This document shows positions 32,180-41,231 of a stretch of 50,871 nucleotides of DNA, one piece after another. Both the position numbers and the translations under genes were made by a program. The stretch comes from Botrimarina hoheduenensis (GTDB lineage Bacteria; Planctomycetota; Planctomycetia; Pirellulales; Lacipirellulaceae), in the NCBI RefSeq assembly GCF_007859815.1, contig NZ_SJPH01000012.1:18564-69434 (forward strand), written 5' to 3'. The notes beneath the pieces are model-generated. The model was not told the DNA's origin. It ran no database searches and saw nothing but the letters and a program-made list of their open reading frames with translations. Position 1 is the first letter of the stretch. Every line of letters begins with the position of its first letter.

Positions 32180-34015
32180 TTAGAATTCGGCTTCGATCTC
32201 GAAGTATTCATCGACCTCGCCGGTCGGCAAGAACCGTCCGACAAAGGCCTCGGAAGAAAGGTTCTGTCCCAAGACGGTGCGATTGGCGGGGGGATCGAGC
32301 GTGCGGTAGTAAAACCATTGGTCTTTTCCGCTCTGAATCCGATAGCCCACTGCCACGTCGGGCGTAACACGCTTGAGCGACTGGGCGACGGTCAATCGGC
32401 GCCAGGTCCGCTGCTTCATAAACCGTTTGGGGGCGAGGTCGAACCACAGCACCGAGGCCAGATTTCTGCCGGTTGCGGTGGTCCGCAGACTGAGCGTGCC
32501 TTCGCTCTCGGACAGTTCGCCGCCGCGATGCTCGACTCGCCACTCGGCAAGCGAGGCGGGGAAGACTGCCGCGGCCGGTTTGCCAGCCGCCTGAATCACG
32601 CCATCGCGGGTCTCGGCCTCAGGAGCGAAACGGGCCCCTGCGGCAAGCGAAAATTGGGTCTCGCTCTCCAAAACGGCTTCCGAGCCGCCGCCAATCACCA
32701 GTTCGGCGATCGCCAGCACGCCGTGCTGACGACCCAAAATGACTTGGCGCTCAAGTCGGGCCCCGTCGGAAAGCCGCGTGGCCAGCTCCAAGTAGTCACA
32801 GTCTTGGTCGCTGTACCAACACTGCGACTCCCAGGCTTCGACCGCGACCAGAGGCTTGCCGTCACGCCGCACGGCCAGGGGCCAATCCCCCTCCAAGAGC
32901 GTCTGCTTCTGAGCCCGGAGCTTGATCCGCATGGTTGGCTGATCCCAACTGACCACCACCTGGGGGGCTTGGGGGTTCCAACCGGACGAAAGCACCGCGC
33001 ACTGGGCCCACTCGGACTCGACCGACGGGTCGGGCGGCGTGCTGGCAGCGTGCTTCGAAGCGATCCCCAATCGGCGGGCAGCGGCTGCAAGGTCCTCGGT
33101 GTCGCCATCCAGCTTCAGGGCGGCTGCGATCATGGGGGTCAGGCGTCCACCGTCGCGTGCCAAGGGGAGATACCCTTCGCTATCGATCAGCCGCAGCGCG
33201 TGACGCACCATCCACTCGTACTGCGTCTGCGCGTCGGACGACCAGGCCCCGCGCCGCGTGGCTTGGCCCAACCGTCGGCAGCGTGTCCAGCTCGCGAGCA
33301 GCAATGGGAGCGCCGGAAGCAACCGAGCACCGACCGCCCCCTCACCGTCGGAGAGCTCGACCAGCGACTCGCTGAGCCGCTCCCAAGCCCCTTCCAGCTG
33401 CGTGTGGGCCGGCCGCAGCGCACTGAGCCCCGTCGCCAGCAGCAGCGGTAGCTCGCTGGCCAGCAGGGTCGCGACGATGGTTCTTGCGGGAGGGGCCTCT
33501 TCGAGCGATTCGCCAGGATGCGTCGCTTCTTCGGCGATCGCCAAGAGGGTTTGCACCATTTGCAGCCACAGCGGTGTCGGCAGAGCACCGGGGACCGCGG
33601 TGACAACGACGCCCCAGGCGATCGCGTCAAGCGCTTGTGTCTGATCGTCACTGGTTGGTAACGAGGCCGTCTCAAGGCTGTCGAGCCAGTCGTTGGCAGC
33701 CCCCTCTAGATCGCCGAGCTTGGCGGGCAGCTTGTCGGCCCGCTTGGCGGCCTTCACGAGTCGCGCACACAGCTCCGAGGGTTCGACGATTCCCCATGCA
33801 ATCGCTGACATTCTGGTGGCAAGGGCGTGGTCACTGGCCGCCTTGGCCAGCTCGGCTCGGTAGAGTTCCCAAGCCGCCGAGCGGTCGCCGCTCTTCCAGG
33901 CCGCACGCACACGTGCGGAGGCTTCGCTGCGCCAGAGCTGTTTGGCGCTTAGTTCGCCGAAAGGCTCAGCGGAAAGTTCGGTTGTCGGCAGAGCAGGGAT
34001 TGTGGCGCCAGCCAT
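32180..34015 (-). CDS. Large protein of unknown function (611 residues)
   Basis: No signal peptide. The N-terminal half (about 1-320) looks alpha-helical with Ala/Leu-rich helices such as MSAIAWGIVEPSELCARLV and LPLLLATGLSALRPAHTQLE, the second half (about 330-600) beta-rich with Trp-rich strands (VVVSWDQPTMRIKL, WESQCWYSDQDCDYLELATRLSDG, WFYYRTLDPPANRTVLG, ending FEIEAEF). This helical plus beta-sandwich layout is reminiscent of heparinase II/III-like folds, but no catalytic motif could be identified. It is divergent (104 bases) from the YdjY-domain protein and heads the yggS-ispG unit. I do not recognise a named family. Confidence 0.7.
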   Translation of the reverse strand: MAGATIPALPTTELSAEPFGELSAKQLWRSEASARVRAAWKSGDRSAAWELYRAELAKAASDHALATRMSAIAWGIVEPSELCARLVKAAKRADKLPAKLGDLEGAANDWLDSLETASLPTSDDQTQALDAIAWGVVVTAVPGALPTPLWLQMVQTLLAIAEEATHPGESLEEAPPARTIVATLLASELPLLLATGLSALRPAHTQLEGAWERLSESLVELSDGEGAVGARLLPALPLLLASWTRCRRLGQATRRGAWSSDAQTQYEWMVRHALRLIDSEGYLPLARDGGRLTPMIAAALKLDGDTEDLAAAARRLGIASKHAASTPPDPSVESEWAQCAVLSSGWNPQAPQVVVSWDQPTMRIKLRAQKQTLLEGDWPLAVRRDGKPLVAVEAWESQCWYSDQDCDYLELATRLSDGARLERQVILGRQHGVLAIAELVIGGGSEAVLESETQFSLAAGARFAPEAETRDGVIQAAGKPAAAVFPASLAEWRVEHRGGELSESEGTLSLRTTATGRNLASVLWFDLAPKRFMKQRTWRRLTVAQSLKRVTPDVAVGYRIQSGKDQWFYYRTLDPPANRTVLGQNLSSEAFVGRFLPTGEVDEYFEIEAEF

Positions 34016-34119
34016 GGCGATCCTTCATCGTTCGGCGTTATGCTGCGGGCGATTCAATGCGAAGACGCGATAACCAGCAGTCGGTCGATCTGGCCCCAAA
34101 ACATAAGAGCGAGGCATTT

Positions 34120-36009
34120 ATGGTCTCAGCGTATCGCCCTGTGCCGTTCCGTCCTAGCGTCTTCCCGGACGTGTTTTTTTGCGTGCTGATTGCCGCGGGG
34201 CTTCTGCCATCGGCGATCGTTCGCGCCGAACCCGCCGAACCGCCCCATGCCCGCCGGATGACGCCTGACCAGGAGGTGTGGGTCGATGCCTCGGCGGGTC
34301 GGGTCTATGTCGGGGGACGAGTCGTGTTGCGCGAGGGGGTGCTCGAGATGTTTGCTTGTCCTGCGCAGACCAAAGAGCACGAGTCGATTGTGGCGGTGGA
34401 TGCCAAGGGATTTCTCCTGCATACGTCGTTGCTGGCGATCGGTGCCGAGCCCGGCACACCGGTGCGTTTCGAGCCGCACTACAAGCCGCCAACGGGGACG
34501 CCAATCGCGATTCAGATCGAATGGACTGATGCCGACGGCGTGGCCCAAACGGCCCGCGCACAGGACTGGATCCGCCATATCGACACGGGAGAGGCGATGG
34601 AACTACCGTTTGTTTTCGTCGGCAGCAGCCTGTGGACCGATCCGCAGACGGGCCAGCAGCACTACCTGGCCGACGCGGGGGATCTGGTCTGTGTTTCAAA
34701 TTTCGGCACAGCGCTGCTGGATGTGCCCGCCGCGAGCACACAGTCCAATGAAGAGCTGCTCTTCGAGCCGTTTACCGAGCGGATCCCGCCGGTTGGTACG
34801 CCCGTGCGTTTGATTTTTTCGATCGCGCCGGTCAACGAGCCCGGTGGTGAGGCACCCACTACGAAAACGGGTATCGTGGCCTCCCCCGCGACCACATCAA
34901 TCGACGAAGCTCTCGCTAAGCTCGCCGGGGCGGCAGTGGGGACCGGCTCGACACCCGCGCTGCGTGAGGCTTGGCAAGCCGTCGCGCAGTCAGAGCCCGC
35001 TGCCTGGCCCAACGTGCTGCAGACGCTAAGCGATGCCTCGCCGCTGGCAGCAAATTGGCTGCGCTCGGCGCTCGCCGCCGCGTCGGAGACGGCCAAGCAA
35101 ACCGGCCTGAAAGACCAGGAGGCCGAGCTTCTGCGGCAATCCATCCGCAGCACCGAGCTCAGCAACCTGTCCCGCAGGACCGCCTACGAGCTGCTGATCG
35201 AGCATCGACCCGACGAGCGTGAAACGCTTCTGGAAACTCTCGCCGACGATCGGGACGAAGAGCTGCGTTACGACGCCGTGCAACTGTTGCTCGAACGGGC
35301 AGCGGAGGCCGGCGATGAGCCGAACGGAACGAAATCGACCAACCGTGAAGCCGCTCGGGCGGCGCTCTATCGGGTTGCCTTGAGCAAAGCACGGGTGCTG
35401 GACCAAGTCGAAGCCGCAGCGGCGGCGCTGGAAGACCTGGGCGAAAAGCAAACGCTGACCGACATCATGGGCTTCGTAACCGCTTGGCGTTTGATCGGCC
35501 CGTTCGACAACACCGCTGGAGCAGGCTTCTCTCATGCAGAGGCACCGGAAAAATCTCTTTCGGCAGACGTATCGCTGGTAGGAAAGCCGCTAGCCGACGG
35601 TAAGTCGCGAACCCTCACTTGGTCGTCATACACGTCGCGTGATCGGCTTGGCGAGGTTGATCTGAACACCGGTTTAGCGGCAGAACAGTCGTCCGTTGGC
35701 TACGCGTGGGCAACGTTAACGAGCGACACCGACCGCGATATCGAGGTGCGGTACACCTCGCGGAACGCCACCAAGGTGTGGGTCAATGGCGATCTCATCG
35801 CCGAGAACGAGATCTACCACGATGGCTCCGCCGTGGATCAATACCGCGCCCAAGCCAAACTCAACGCAGGAGCCAACAACGTGCTGATTAAGGTTTGCCA
35901 GAACAATCAGCCCGAACCCTGGGCAAAGGCATGGGGGTTCCAGCTGCGCGTTTGCGACGCCACCGGCGGCCGGATCGAAGGGGTCACCGCTCTCCAAGAA
36001 AATCCCTGA
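34120..36009 (+). CDS. Secreted multidomain protein with YdjY-like and repeat domains
   Basis: The 629-residue protein starts with a signal peptide (about residues 15-37, cleavage near VRAEP), so it is exported. Residues 45-215 resemble the YdjY domain (VWVDASAGRVYVGGRVVLREG, FACPAQTKEHESIV, LLAIGAEPGTPVRFEPHY). A helical region follows (about 245-440), with HEAT-like repeats (DERETLLETLADDRDEELRYDAVQLLLERA). The C-terminal part (460-629) is a beta-sandwich of PA14/jelly-roll type (VTAWRLIGPFDNTAG, VRYTSRNATKVWVNGDLIAENE, NAGANNVLIKV), a fold that commonly binds carbohydrate. The start at ATG 34120 is fixed by the signal peptide; an in-frame upstream extension reads antisense to the neighbouring gene. 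Confidence 0.7.
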   Translation: MVSAYRPVPFRPSVFPDVFFCVLIAAGLLPSAIVRAEPAEPPHARRMTPDQEVWVDASAGRVYVGGRVVLREGVLEMFACPAQTKEHESIVAVDAKGFLLHTSLLAIGAEPGTPVRFEPHYKPPTGTPIAIQIEWTDADGVAQTARAQDWIRHIDTGEAMELPFVFVGSSLWTDPQTGQQHYLADAGDLVCVSNFGTALLDVPAASTQSNEELLFEPFTERIPPVGTPVRLIFSIAPVNEPGGEAPTTKTGIVASPATTSIDEALAKLAGAAVGTGSTPALREAWQAVAQSEPAAWPNVLQTLSDASPLAANWLRSALAAASETAKQTGLKDQEAELLRQSIRSTELSNLSRRTAYELLIEHRPDERETLLETLADDRDEELRYDAVQLLLERAAEAGDEPNGTKSTNREAARAALYRVALSKARVLDQVEAAAAALEDLGEKQTLTDIMGFVTAWRLIGPFDNTAGAGFSHAEAPEKSLSADVSLVGKPLADGKSRTLTWSSYTSRDRLGEVDLNTGLAAEQSSVGYAWATLTSDTDRDIEVRYTSRNATKVWVNGDLIAENEIYHDGSAVDQYRAQAKLNAGANNVLIKVCQNNQPEPWAKAWGFQLRVCDATGGRIEGVTALQENP

Positions 36010-36127
36010 AACATCCGCTTCCCTGGTCGCTCTCTCCGCGATCAGTTGCCCGCCTTGCGGCATCGGCCGACAGAGCCCCCCGAATCGTGCAACGGATCAC
36101 TTCCTCAAGCCCCACGCGACTAACGCT

Positions 36128-37387
36128 ATGGCAATGATCTCTGTGCCCCGTGTTGTCTCCGCCGCGTTAACCAGCGGACTGTTGTTCGCGAGCTTGGCCG
36201 GTCCTTGCCTGGCAGACGAATGGCGTGACTTCCGTGGCGGAGGGGCCCAGCAGGTCGGCATGCCGAGCGATTGGTCGATCGAACAGGGCCGCCACGTGGC
36301 GTGGGAAGCCAACTTGCCAGGAAGCGGGGTTTCGGGTCCGATCGTCGTGGGCGGACGTGTTTTTGTCACCGCCTCGGACGGGCCCCGCCGTCAGCGCCTG
36401 TACGTGTTAGCGCTAGATGCGCAGACGGGCAAGCGTCTCTGGCAGCGCCGTTTTCAAGCGGTCGGCCGCACACTCTGCCACCCGACATCAGCCAACGCGG
36501 CTCCCACGCCGGCGAGCGACGGCGAGCGCGTCTACGCATTTTTTTCTTCAAACGAACTGATCGCGCTCGATCTTGAAGGCCAGCTGCAATGGATGCGCTG
36601 CTTGACGCTCGACCATCCGGGGCTCGGCAACGACATCGGCATGGCGTCTTCGCCCGTTGTCGCGGGAGGGGTGGTAGTCGTTCAAGCGGAGTGCCAGCAG
36701 AACTCGTTCGCCTTGGCGGTTGATGCGGCCACGGGCACCACCAAGTGGGAGGTCGCGCGTCCCCAACAATCGAATTGGACAACCCCGTGTCCGCTCGTCT
36801 CGGCCGACGGAATGGCAGAGGCGGTGGTGCTACAAAGCAGCGATCGCGTGGGGGCCTATCAGCTTTCCGATGGCACGCCCCTCTGGAACCTCGATCTGGA
36901 GTGCGAGGGCATTCCCTCGGCCGTCCAAGCCAAAGATCGCTTGCTGGTGGCCTCCGCGGGTTTGACCGCGCTCGAACTAGCGGACGAAGCCGACCCCCAG
37001 CCGCTGTGGCGGACCGCGCAGCTGAGCCCCAGCTCGCCAACGCCGGTGGTGATGGGCGATCGCGTCCTTATCGTGAGCCGCAACGGCGTGGCGGTCTGCG
37101 GAGACCTATCGTCGGGCAAGGTGGTCTGGCGGCAACGCTTGCGTGACCGGTTCTGGGCAACTCCGGTCGTGGGGGGCGGGCTCGCCTGTCTGATCAATGC
37201 CAGCGGCGACGCGTGGGTGCTCGATGTCAACGATGGCGGCCGAGTGCTGCTGGAGACCTCGTTTGGCGAGCCGGTGCTTGGCTCTCCGGCTTTAGCGGAC
37301 GGTGCCCTGTATGTGCGGACCAGCGGCAAGCTGTGGAAGATCGCCGCGGACAAGGCACCCGCTGCGGGCACCGCCGCAGGGGGGTAA
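36128..37387 (+). CDS. Exported PQQ-type beta-propeller protein
   Basis: The 419-residue protein has a signal peptide (PRVVSAALTSGLLFASLAG, cleavage near CLADEW) and repeated propeller blades of the PQQ/outer-membrane protein assembly type: VYAFFSSNELIALDLEGQLQW, SFALAVDAATGTTKWEVA, GVAVCGDLSSGKVVWRQRL and AWVLDVNDGGRVLLE. The early ADEWRDFRGGGAQ segment is the usual start of planctomycete propeller proteins that often accompany polysaccharide degradation or c-type cytochromes. It does not contain the calcium and PQQ ligands of quinoprotein dehydrogenases, so a scaffolding role is likely. It follows the YdjY-domain gene by 118 bases; both are exported and may act together. Confidence 0.75.
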   Translation: MAMISVPRVVSAALTSGLLFASLAGPCLADEWRDFRGGGAQQVGMPSDWSIEQGRHVAWEANLPGSGVSGPIVVGGRVFVTASDGPRRQRLYVLALDAQTGKRLWQRRFQAVGRTLCHPTSANAAPTPASDGERVYAFFSSNELIALDLEGQLQWMRCLTLDHPGLGNDIGMASSPVVAGGVVVVQAECQQNSFALAVDAATGTTKWEVARPQQSNWTTPCPLVSADGMAEAVVLQSSDRVGAYQLSDGTPLWNLDLECEGIPSAVQAKDRLLVASAGLTALELADEADPQPLWRTAQLSPSSPTPVVMGDRVLIVSRNGVAVCGDLSSGKVVWRQRLRDRFWATPVVGGGLACLINASGDAWVLDVNDGGRVLLETSFGEPVLGSPALADGALYVRTSGKLWKIAADKAPAAGTAAGG

Positions 37388-37468
37388 GCTCTTGGGGCCC
37401 CGAGCTTGGCTCGAGGCTGACGCCTCGCATGGCGTTTGATCCCGTCACGCCACCAACCTTCGCTACAC

Positions 37469-38755
37469 ATGTCGGAAACGATCGAGATCGTCCCCGTGAA
37501 GGGTCCGATCCACGCCTCGATCCGCCCCCCGGGTTCCAAAAGCCTGACCAACCGCGCCTTGGTGTGCGCGGCATTGGCCTCGGGCAGGTCGCGGCTCACC
37601 GGGGTGCTGGACTCCGACGATACGCGCGTCATGGTGGAAAGTCTGGGGCGGCTCGGCATCCGGGTGTCGGCCACCGACCCCCAGACGCTCGTCGTCGAAG
37701 GGGTCGGCGGCCGCCTGCCCGCCTCACAAGCGGATCTGTTTGTCGGCAACAGCGGTACGACGATCCGCTTCCTGACCGCCTTGGTAACCCTTGGCAACGG
37801 TTCTTTCCGTCTCGACGGGGTACCCCGGATGCGCGAACGACCGATCGGTGATCTGGTCGAAGCGCTCAACGCCCTGGGAGCGCACGTCCGCTGCGAATCG
37901 GCCGGCGGATGTCCCCCCGTGGTGGTAAAAGCCACCGGGCTGCCCGGCGGGACGGCCGCGGTGCGGGGCGACATCTCGAGTCAGTTTCTGAGCGGGCTGC
38001 TGATGGCCGCTCCGGCTGCCGCGAGCGATGTCGAGCTGCTCATCGATGGAGAACTCGTTAGCAAGCCCTACGTGGCGATGACAACCCGTGTGATGGCCGA
38101 CTTCGGCGTGCAAGTGGAGGCCAACCCCACCGCCTCGCGCTTTACGGTTCCCGCCGTGGGAGGTTATCAGCCGTGTGACTACGCGATCGAGCCCGACGCC
38201 TCGGCGGCAAGCTACTTTTGGGCCGCGGCGGCGATCACCGGCGGACGTGTCGAGGTGCAGGGACTCTCAGACCGCGCGCTGCAGGGCGACGTCCGCTTTG
38301 TCGATTGCCTGGAAGCCATGGGCTGCACGGTCGAGCGCGGCCCGGACGCGCTGACTGTCACGGGCGGGACGCTGCGCGGAGCCCGACTCGATATGAACGC
38401 CATCAGCGATACGGTCCAAACGCTCGCGGCTGTCGCGCTGTTCGCCGAGGGGCCGACCGAGGTGACCGGCGTGGCACACAATCGCCACAAAGAAACCGAC
38501 CGCATCGGCGATCTGGCAACTGAACTCCGCCGCCTCGGTGCTGAGGTGGAAGAACGCCCTGACGGCATGGTGATTTCACCCCGCTCGTTGCGCGCCGCCG
38601 AAATCGAGACGTACGACGATCACCGCATGGCCATGAGCCTGTCGCTGGTCGGACTACGTCAGCCCGGTGTGCGGATCAAAAATCCGGGCTGCACGGCGAA
38701 AACCTATCCCGAGTACTTCGAAGATCTTGCGAGGCTCACCGCCGAGGCTCGGTGA
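37469..38755 (+). CDS. aroA: 3-phosphoshikimate 1-carboxyvinyltransferase (EPSP synthase)
   Basis: The 428-residue protein has the EPSP synthase fingerprints [95 protein letters not shown] and DDHRMAM. It joins shikimate-3-phosphate and PEP in aromatic amino acid synthesis. The ATG at 37469 ([10 protein letters not shown]) matches the family start; an in-frame ATG 11 codons upstream is unlikely. It is co-directional with the propeller gene but functionally unrelated. Confidence 0.95.
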   Translation: MSETIEIVPVKGPIHASIRPPGSKSLTNRALVCAALASGRSRLTGVLDSDDTRVMVESLGRLGIRVSATDPQTLVVEGVGGRLPASQADLFVGNSGTTIRFLTALVTLGNGSFRLDGVPRMRERPIGDLVEALNALGAHVRCESAGGCPPVVVKATGLPGGTAAVRGDISSQFLSGLLMAAPAAASDVELLIDGELVSKPYVAMTTRVMADFGVQVEANPTASRFTVPAVGGYQPCDYAIEPDASAASYFWAAAAITGGRVEVQGLSDRALQGDVRFVDCLEAMGCTVERGPDALTVTGGTLRGARLDMNAISDTVQTLAAVALFAEGPTEVTGVAHNRHKETDRIGDLATELRRLGAEVEERPDGMVISPRSLRAAEIETYDDHRMAMSLSLVGLRQPGVRIKNPGCTAKTYPEYFEDLARLTAEAR

Positions 38756-38850
38756 GCGACGCGCGGGCTCAGCAGGCGATTGCGAGCTGGCTCGTTTTTC
38801 TGGAAATTGCCACGGGCTTCAGGCTCAGTTTGCTTCCGGCTCAGCTGACT

Positions 38851-38869
38851 GCAGGCCAAAGCGGCCTGC
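38851..38869. terminator. GC-rich hairpin between convergent aroA and zinc-ribbon gene
   Basis: GCAGGCC (38851-38857) and GGCCTGC (38863-38869) pair perfectly with a 5-nt loop, downstream of aroA (+) and of the small zinc-ribbon gene (-). There is no T-run on either side. Confidence 0.4.
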
Positions 38870-38881
38870 CTGCCAACTGCC

Positions 38882-39133
38882 TTAAGCAACATCTGCCGTT
38901 TTAGCGTCGCGTTCGGCGGCACGGCGGCGTAGTTCCTTCAGCAGTTCATCGGCGCGATCGAGCAAAGCCAACCCTGATTCGGAAGCCGCTCGCTGCTCGG
39001 GGTTGGACTCGGAGCCGACAAACTCGGCGCGGCAATGAGGGCATTCAATCCCTTTGCCTAGGTAGTCCACGCGCACCTGAACACTGCGGCAACAAGCCGG
39101 GCACTGCTGTACAAAGAAAAGAGATCCGGGCAT
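38882..39133 (-). CDS. Small zinc-ribbon protein
   Basis: The 83-residue protein has a four-Cys zinc ribbon, C11-P-A-C14 and C31-P-H-C34, with GKGIECPHC typical of zinc-ribbon proteins that bind nucleic acid or a partner. The rest (45-83) is a predicted amphipathic helix (ALLDRADELLKELRRRAAE), possibly a coiled coil for dimerisation. No named family is recognised. It is convergent with aroA. The start at ATG 39133 is preceded by CCACAGGAGG on the minus strand, a strong ribosome site (AGGAGG about 7 bases before it). Confidence 0.7.
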   Translation of the reverse strand: MPGSLFFVQQCPACCRSVQVRVDYLGKGIECPHCRAEFVGSESNPEQRAASESGLALLDRADELLKELRRRAAERDAKTADVA

Positions 39134-39427
39134 CTTGGCACCTCCTGTGGGGATGGGTCCGAAAGCTCGCGAACCAATAGTCTAGTCGGCCTGAAACGAA
39201 ATTTTCAACGTTCTTCGAGTGTTTCTGGCGTCAAATCGGGCCGTTTGGCGCGAATCTGCGGGCTTTGGCAAAAACGAATCTAGGGGGCGCAACGCCCCTG
39301 CTTCGCTATGATGAGGGCGGAAGCGAGCCCCTCCGTGTCACGCGAAGGGGCAGACTTCCAATCCCCCCCGGGAGTCAGGCCGACAGGCCCTCCCCTAAGC
39401 CAGGCCGGACAGAAACGGGGTCAGCGG

Positions 39428-40393
39428 ATGGCAGGAAAGCTCTATACGCTTGCGATCCTCTCGCTCTGGGTGGGATCCATGGCTTGGCTCGTGTCGGAAC
39501 GGATTCTGCCGGCGATTCTCTCTGGCGAGCCTCCCAGCAAGACAATGCTCAACCAGGTCGAGCCCGTGGCTTGGCGACTCTCGGTCGATGGCAAGCCCTG
39601 TGGCGTTGCGGTCCTGCAAGCCACCCGCGATGTGAACGGCGTCTCGGAGATCCATAGCCGCGTGACGCTGGATCGCCTGGAGCCCCCCCGAGCCGCTCCG
39701 CCGTGGCTCGCTGCGATCGGGGCCACGCTCAAGTCGCTGGGCCTTGATATCGACACGCACACGGTTTTCGATCCGCTCGAGCGTCTGTCCCACTTCAAGA
39801 TGCGGATCACCATCAAAGACCTTCACGAGCCGGTAATTGTCACGGGCCGAGTCAAAGACGCAAAGCTAGAACTCCGGGTTCGCGCCGGCGAGTTTGCTGA
39901 CAACCGCGTTACTCACGACTGGCCCACCGAGGGCTTGCTGGCAAGCGAACTGATGCCCGAGGCAAAGCTGCTCTCAGCCTATGTCGGCCGGCGCTGGCAG
40001 AAAGAGGTCTACAGCCCTTTCGGAACACTCAAATCGCCGGTTGAGGTTCTGAACGCACTCGTGGTTGAAGAAATCAAGCCCTCGCACAACGGACAATCGA
40101 TCGTCGCCCGCTTGGTCGAGTTTCGCGCTCCGGTCAAGGCGGGCGTTTCCGACGAGGGGCGGCTTCGTGCTACGATGCTGGTCGCGGAAGATGGCCGCGT
40201 GCTCCAGCACGAGGCACACTTCCTCGGCAGCCGGATCACTTTTGATCGGCTGAGCGAAGCCGAATCAGCCCGCCTCGGATCGGAGCGACTCGACCAAGAC
40301 CAGAACGGTTTCACCGAGAGCACCACGCTTCCCTGGGAAGCCAACGCAACTGACAAGGTCAACACACGTCGGAAAGTCGGCGCAGCTCTGTAA
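39428..40393 (+). CDS. Membrane-anchored protein of unknown function, upstream of ABC exporter
   Basis: The 321-residue protein has one N-terminal transmembrane helix (about 5-26, YTLAILSLWVGSMAWLVSERIL) and a periplasmic or cytoplasmic soluble domain with long beta strands (WRLSVDGKPCGVAVLQATRD, FKMRITIKDLHEPVIVTGRVKDAKLELRVRAGEF). It has no enzyme motif that I recognise. ATG 39428 is preferred over an upstream in-frame ATG because it starts directly before the helix. It precedes the ABC ATPase by 82 bases on the same strand and may be a partner of the ABC transporter. The C-terminus is acidic then basic (DQDQNGF, RRKVG). Confidence 0.6.
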   Translation: MAGKLYTLAILSLWVGSMAWLVSERILPAILSGEPPSKTMLNQVEPVAWRLSVDGKPCGVAVLQATRDVNGVSEIHSRVTLDRLEPPRAAPPWLAAIGATLKSLGLDIDTHTVFDPLERLSHFKMRITIKDLHEPVIVTGRVKDAKLELRVRAGEFADNRVTHDWPTEGLLASELMPEAKLLSAYVGRRWQKEVYSPFGTLKSPVEVLNALVVEEIKPSHNGQSIVARLVEFRAPVKAGVSDEGRLRATMLVAEDGRVLQHEAHFLGSRITFDRLSEAESARLGSERLDQDQNGFTESTTLPWEANATDKVNTRRKVGAAL

Positions 40394-40475
40394 TCGCCCA
40401 CCGCGTAGCGCTAGGCACCGACCGCCGTACCTTCCCCACTGTCTCCCTTTCCACCGCGCCCTTCCGCGAGCGTCG

Positions 40476-41231
40476 ATGATCGAGTTCGAAGCGGTTTCGC
40501 GGAGCTACGGTTCAACCGAAGCGGTCAAGCAGCTCGATCTGATCGTTCAGCCGGGTGAGCTGTTCGCGTTGCTGGGACATAACGGGGCCGGCAAAACGAC
40601 CACCATCAAGATGCTCGTCGGCTTGCTGCGTCCGGGCCGAGGCAGCATCGCGATCGACGGGTTCGACGTGGCCCGCACTCCTCGCGAAGCCGCGCAACGG
40701 GTCGGCTACGTGCCCGATGAGCCGCATCTGTACGACAAGCTCTCCGGCCGCGAATTTTTATCGTTCGTGGCAAACATGCATGGGCTCCGCGCCGGCACAG
40801 CCGACGCGGCCTTAGCAGCACAGATCGAACGCTTCGGGCTCGGCAGCTTTGTCGATCAGCTCACTGAAAGCTACTCGCACGGCATGAAGCAGCGGACGGT
40901 TTTCGCGGCAGCGATGTTGCATGATCCGCGCGTGCTGGTCGTCGATGAGCCGCTAGTGGGACTCGATCCGCACAGCATCCGGCTGGTGAAAGACCTGTTG
41001 AAAGCACACTCGCAACGGGGCGCGACCGTTTTCATGTCGACCCACACGCTAACGGCCGCCGAGGAGCTGGCGGATCGGATCGGGGTCATGCATCGGGGAG
41101 AACTCATTTTCCTGGGAACTTTAGAAGAGCTACGCGAGCAGCGTCACGTGGTCGGCGGATCGCTCGAATCGCTCTATCTGTCGCTCGTCGATGAACGGGG
41201 CAAACCGACACCCGAGAGCCCGAGCCCGTGA
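40476..41231 (+). CDS. ABC transporter ATP-binding protein
   Basis: The 251-residue protein has Walker A GHNGAGKTT (34-42, K40), a Q-loop region, the degenerate signature YSHGMKQR in place of LSGGQ, Walker B VLVVDEPLVGLD, and the H-loop STHTL. Low conservation of the signature and the ABC-2 type of the next gene place it in the CcmA/NatA-like exporter group. It hydrolyses ATP to drive export by the permease. Its stop overlaps the GTG start of the permease by GTGA, so translation is coupled. The substrate is unknown. Confidence 0.9.
   Translation: MIEFEAVSRSYGSTEAVKQLDLIVQPGELFALLGHNGAGKTTTIKMLVGLLRPGRGSIAIDGFDVARTPREAAQRVGYVPDEPHLYDKLSGREFLSFVANMHGLRAGTADAALAAQIERFGLGSFVDQLTESYSHGMKQRTVFAAAMLHDPRVLVVDEPLVGLDPHSIRLVKDLLKAHSQRGATVFMSTHTLTAAEELADRIGVMHRGELIFLGTLEELREQRHVVGGSLESLYLSLVDERGKPTPESPSP

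Noticed and set aside
32114..33451. Long plus-strand frame opposite the 611-residue protein
   Set aside because: Its His/Gly/Arg-rich composition is typical of antisense reading; no start context or family.
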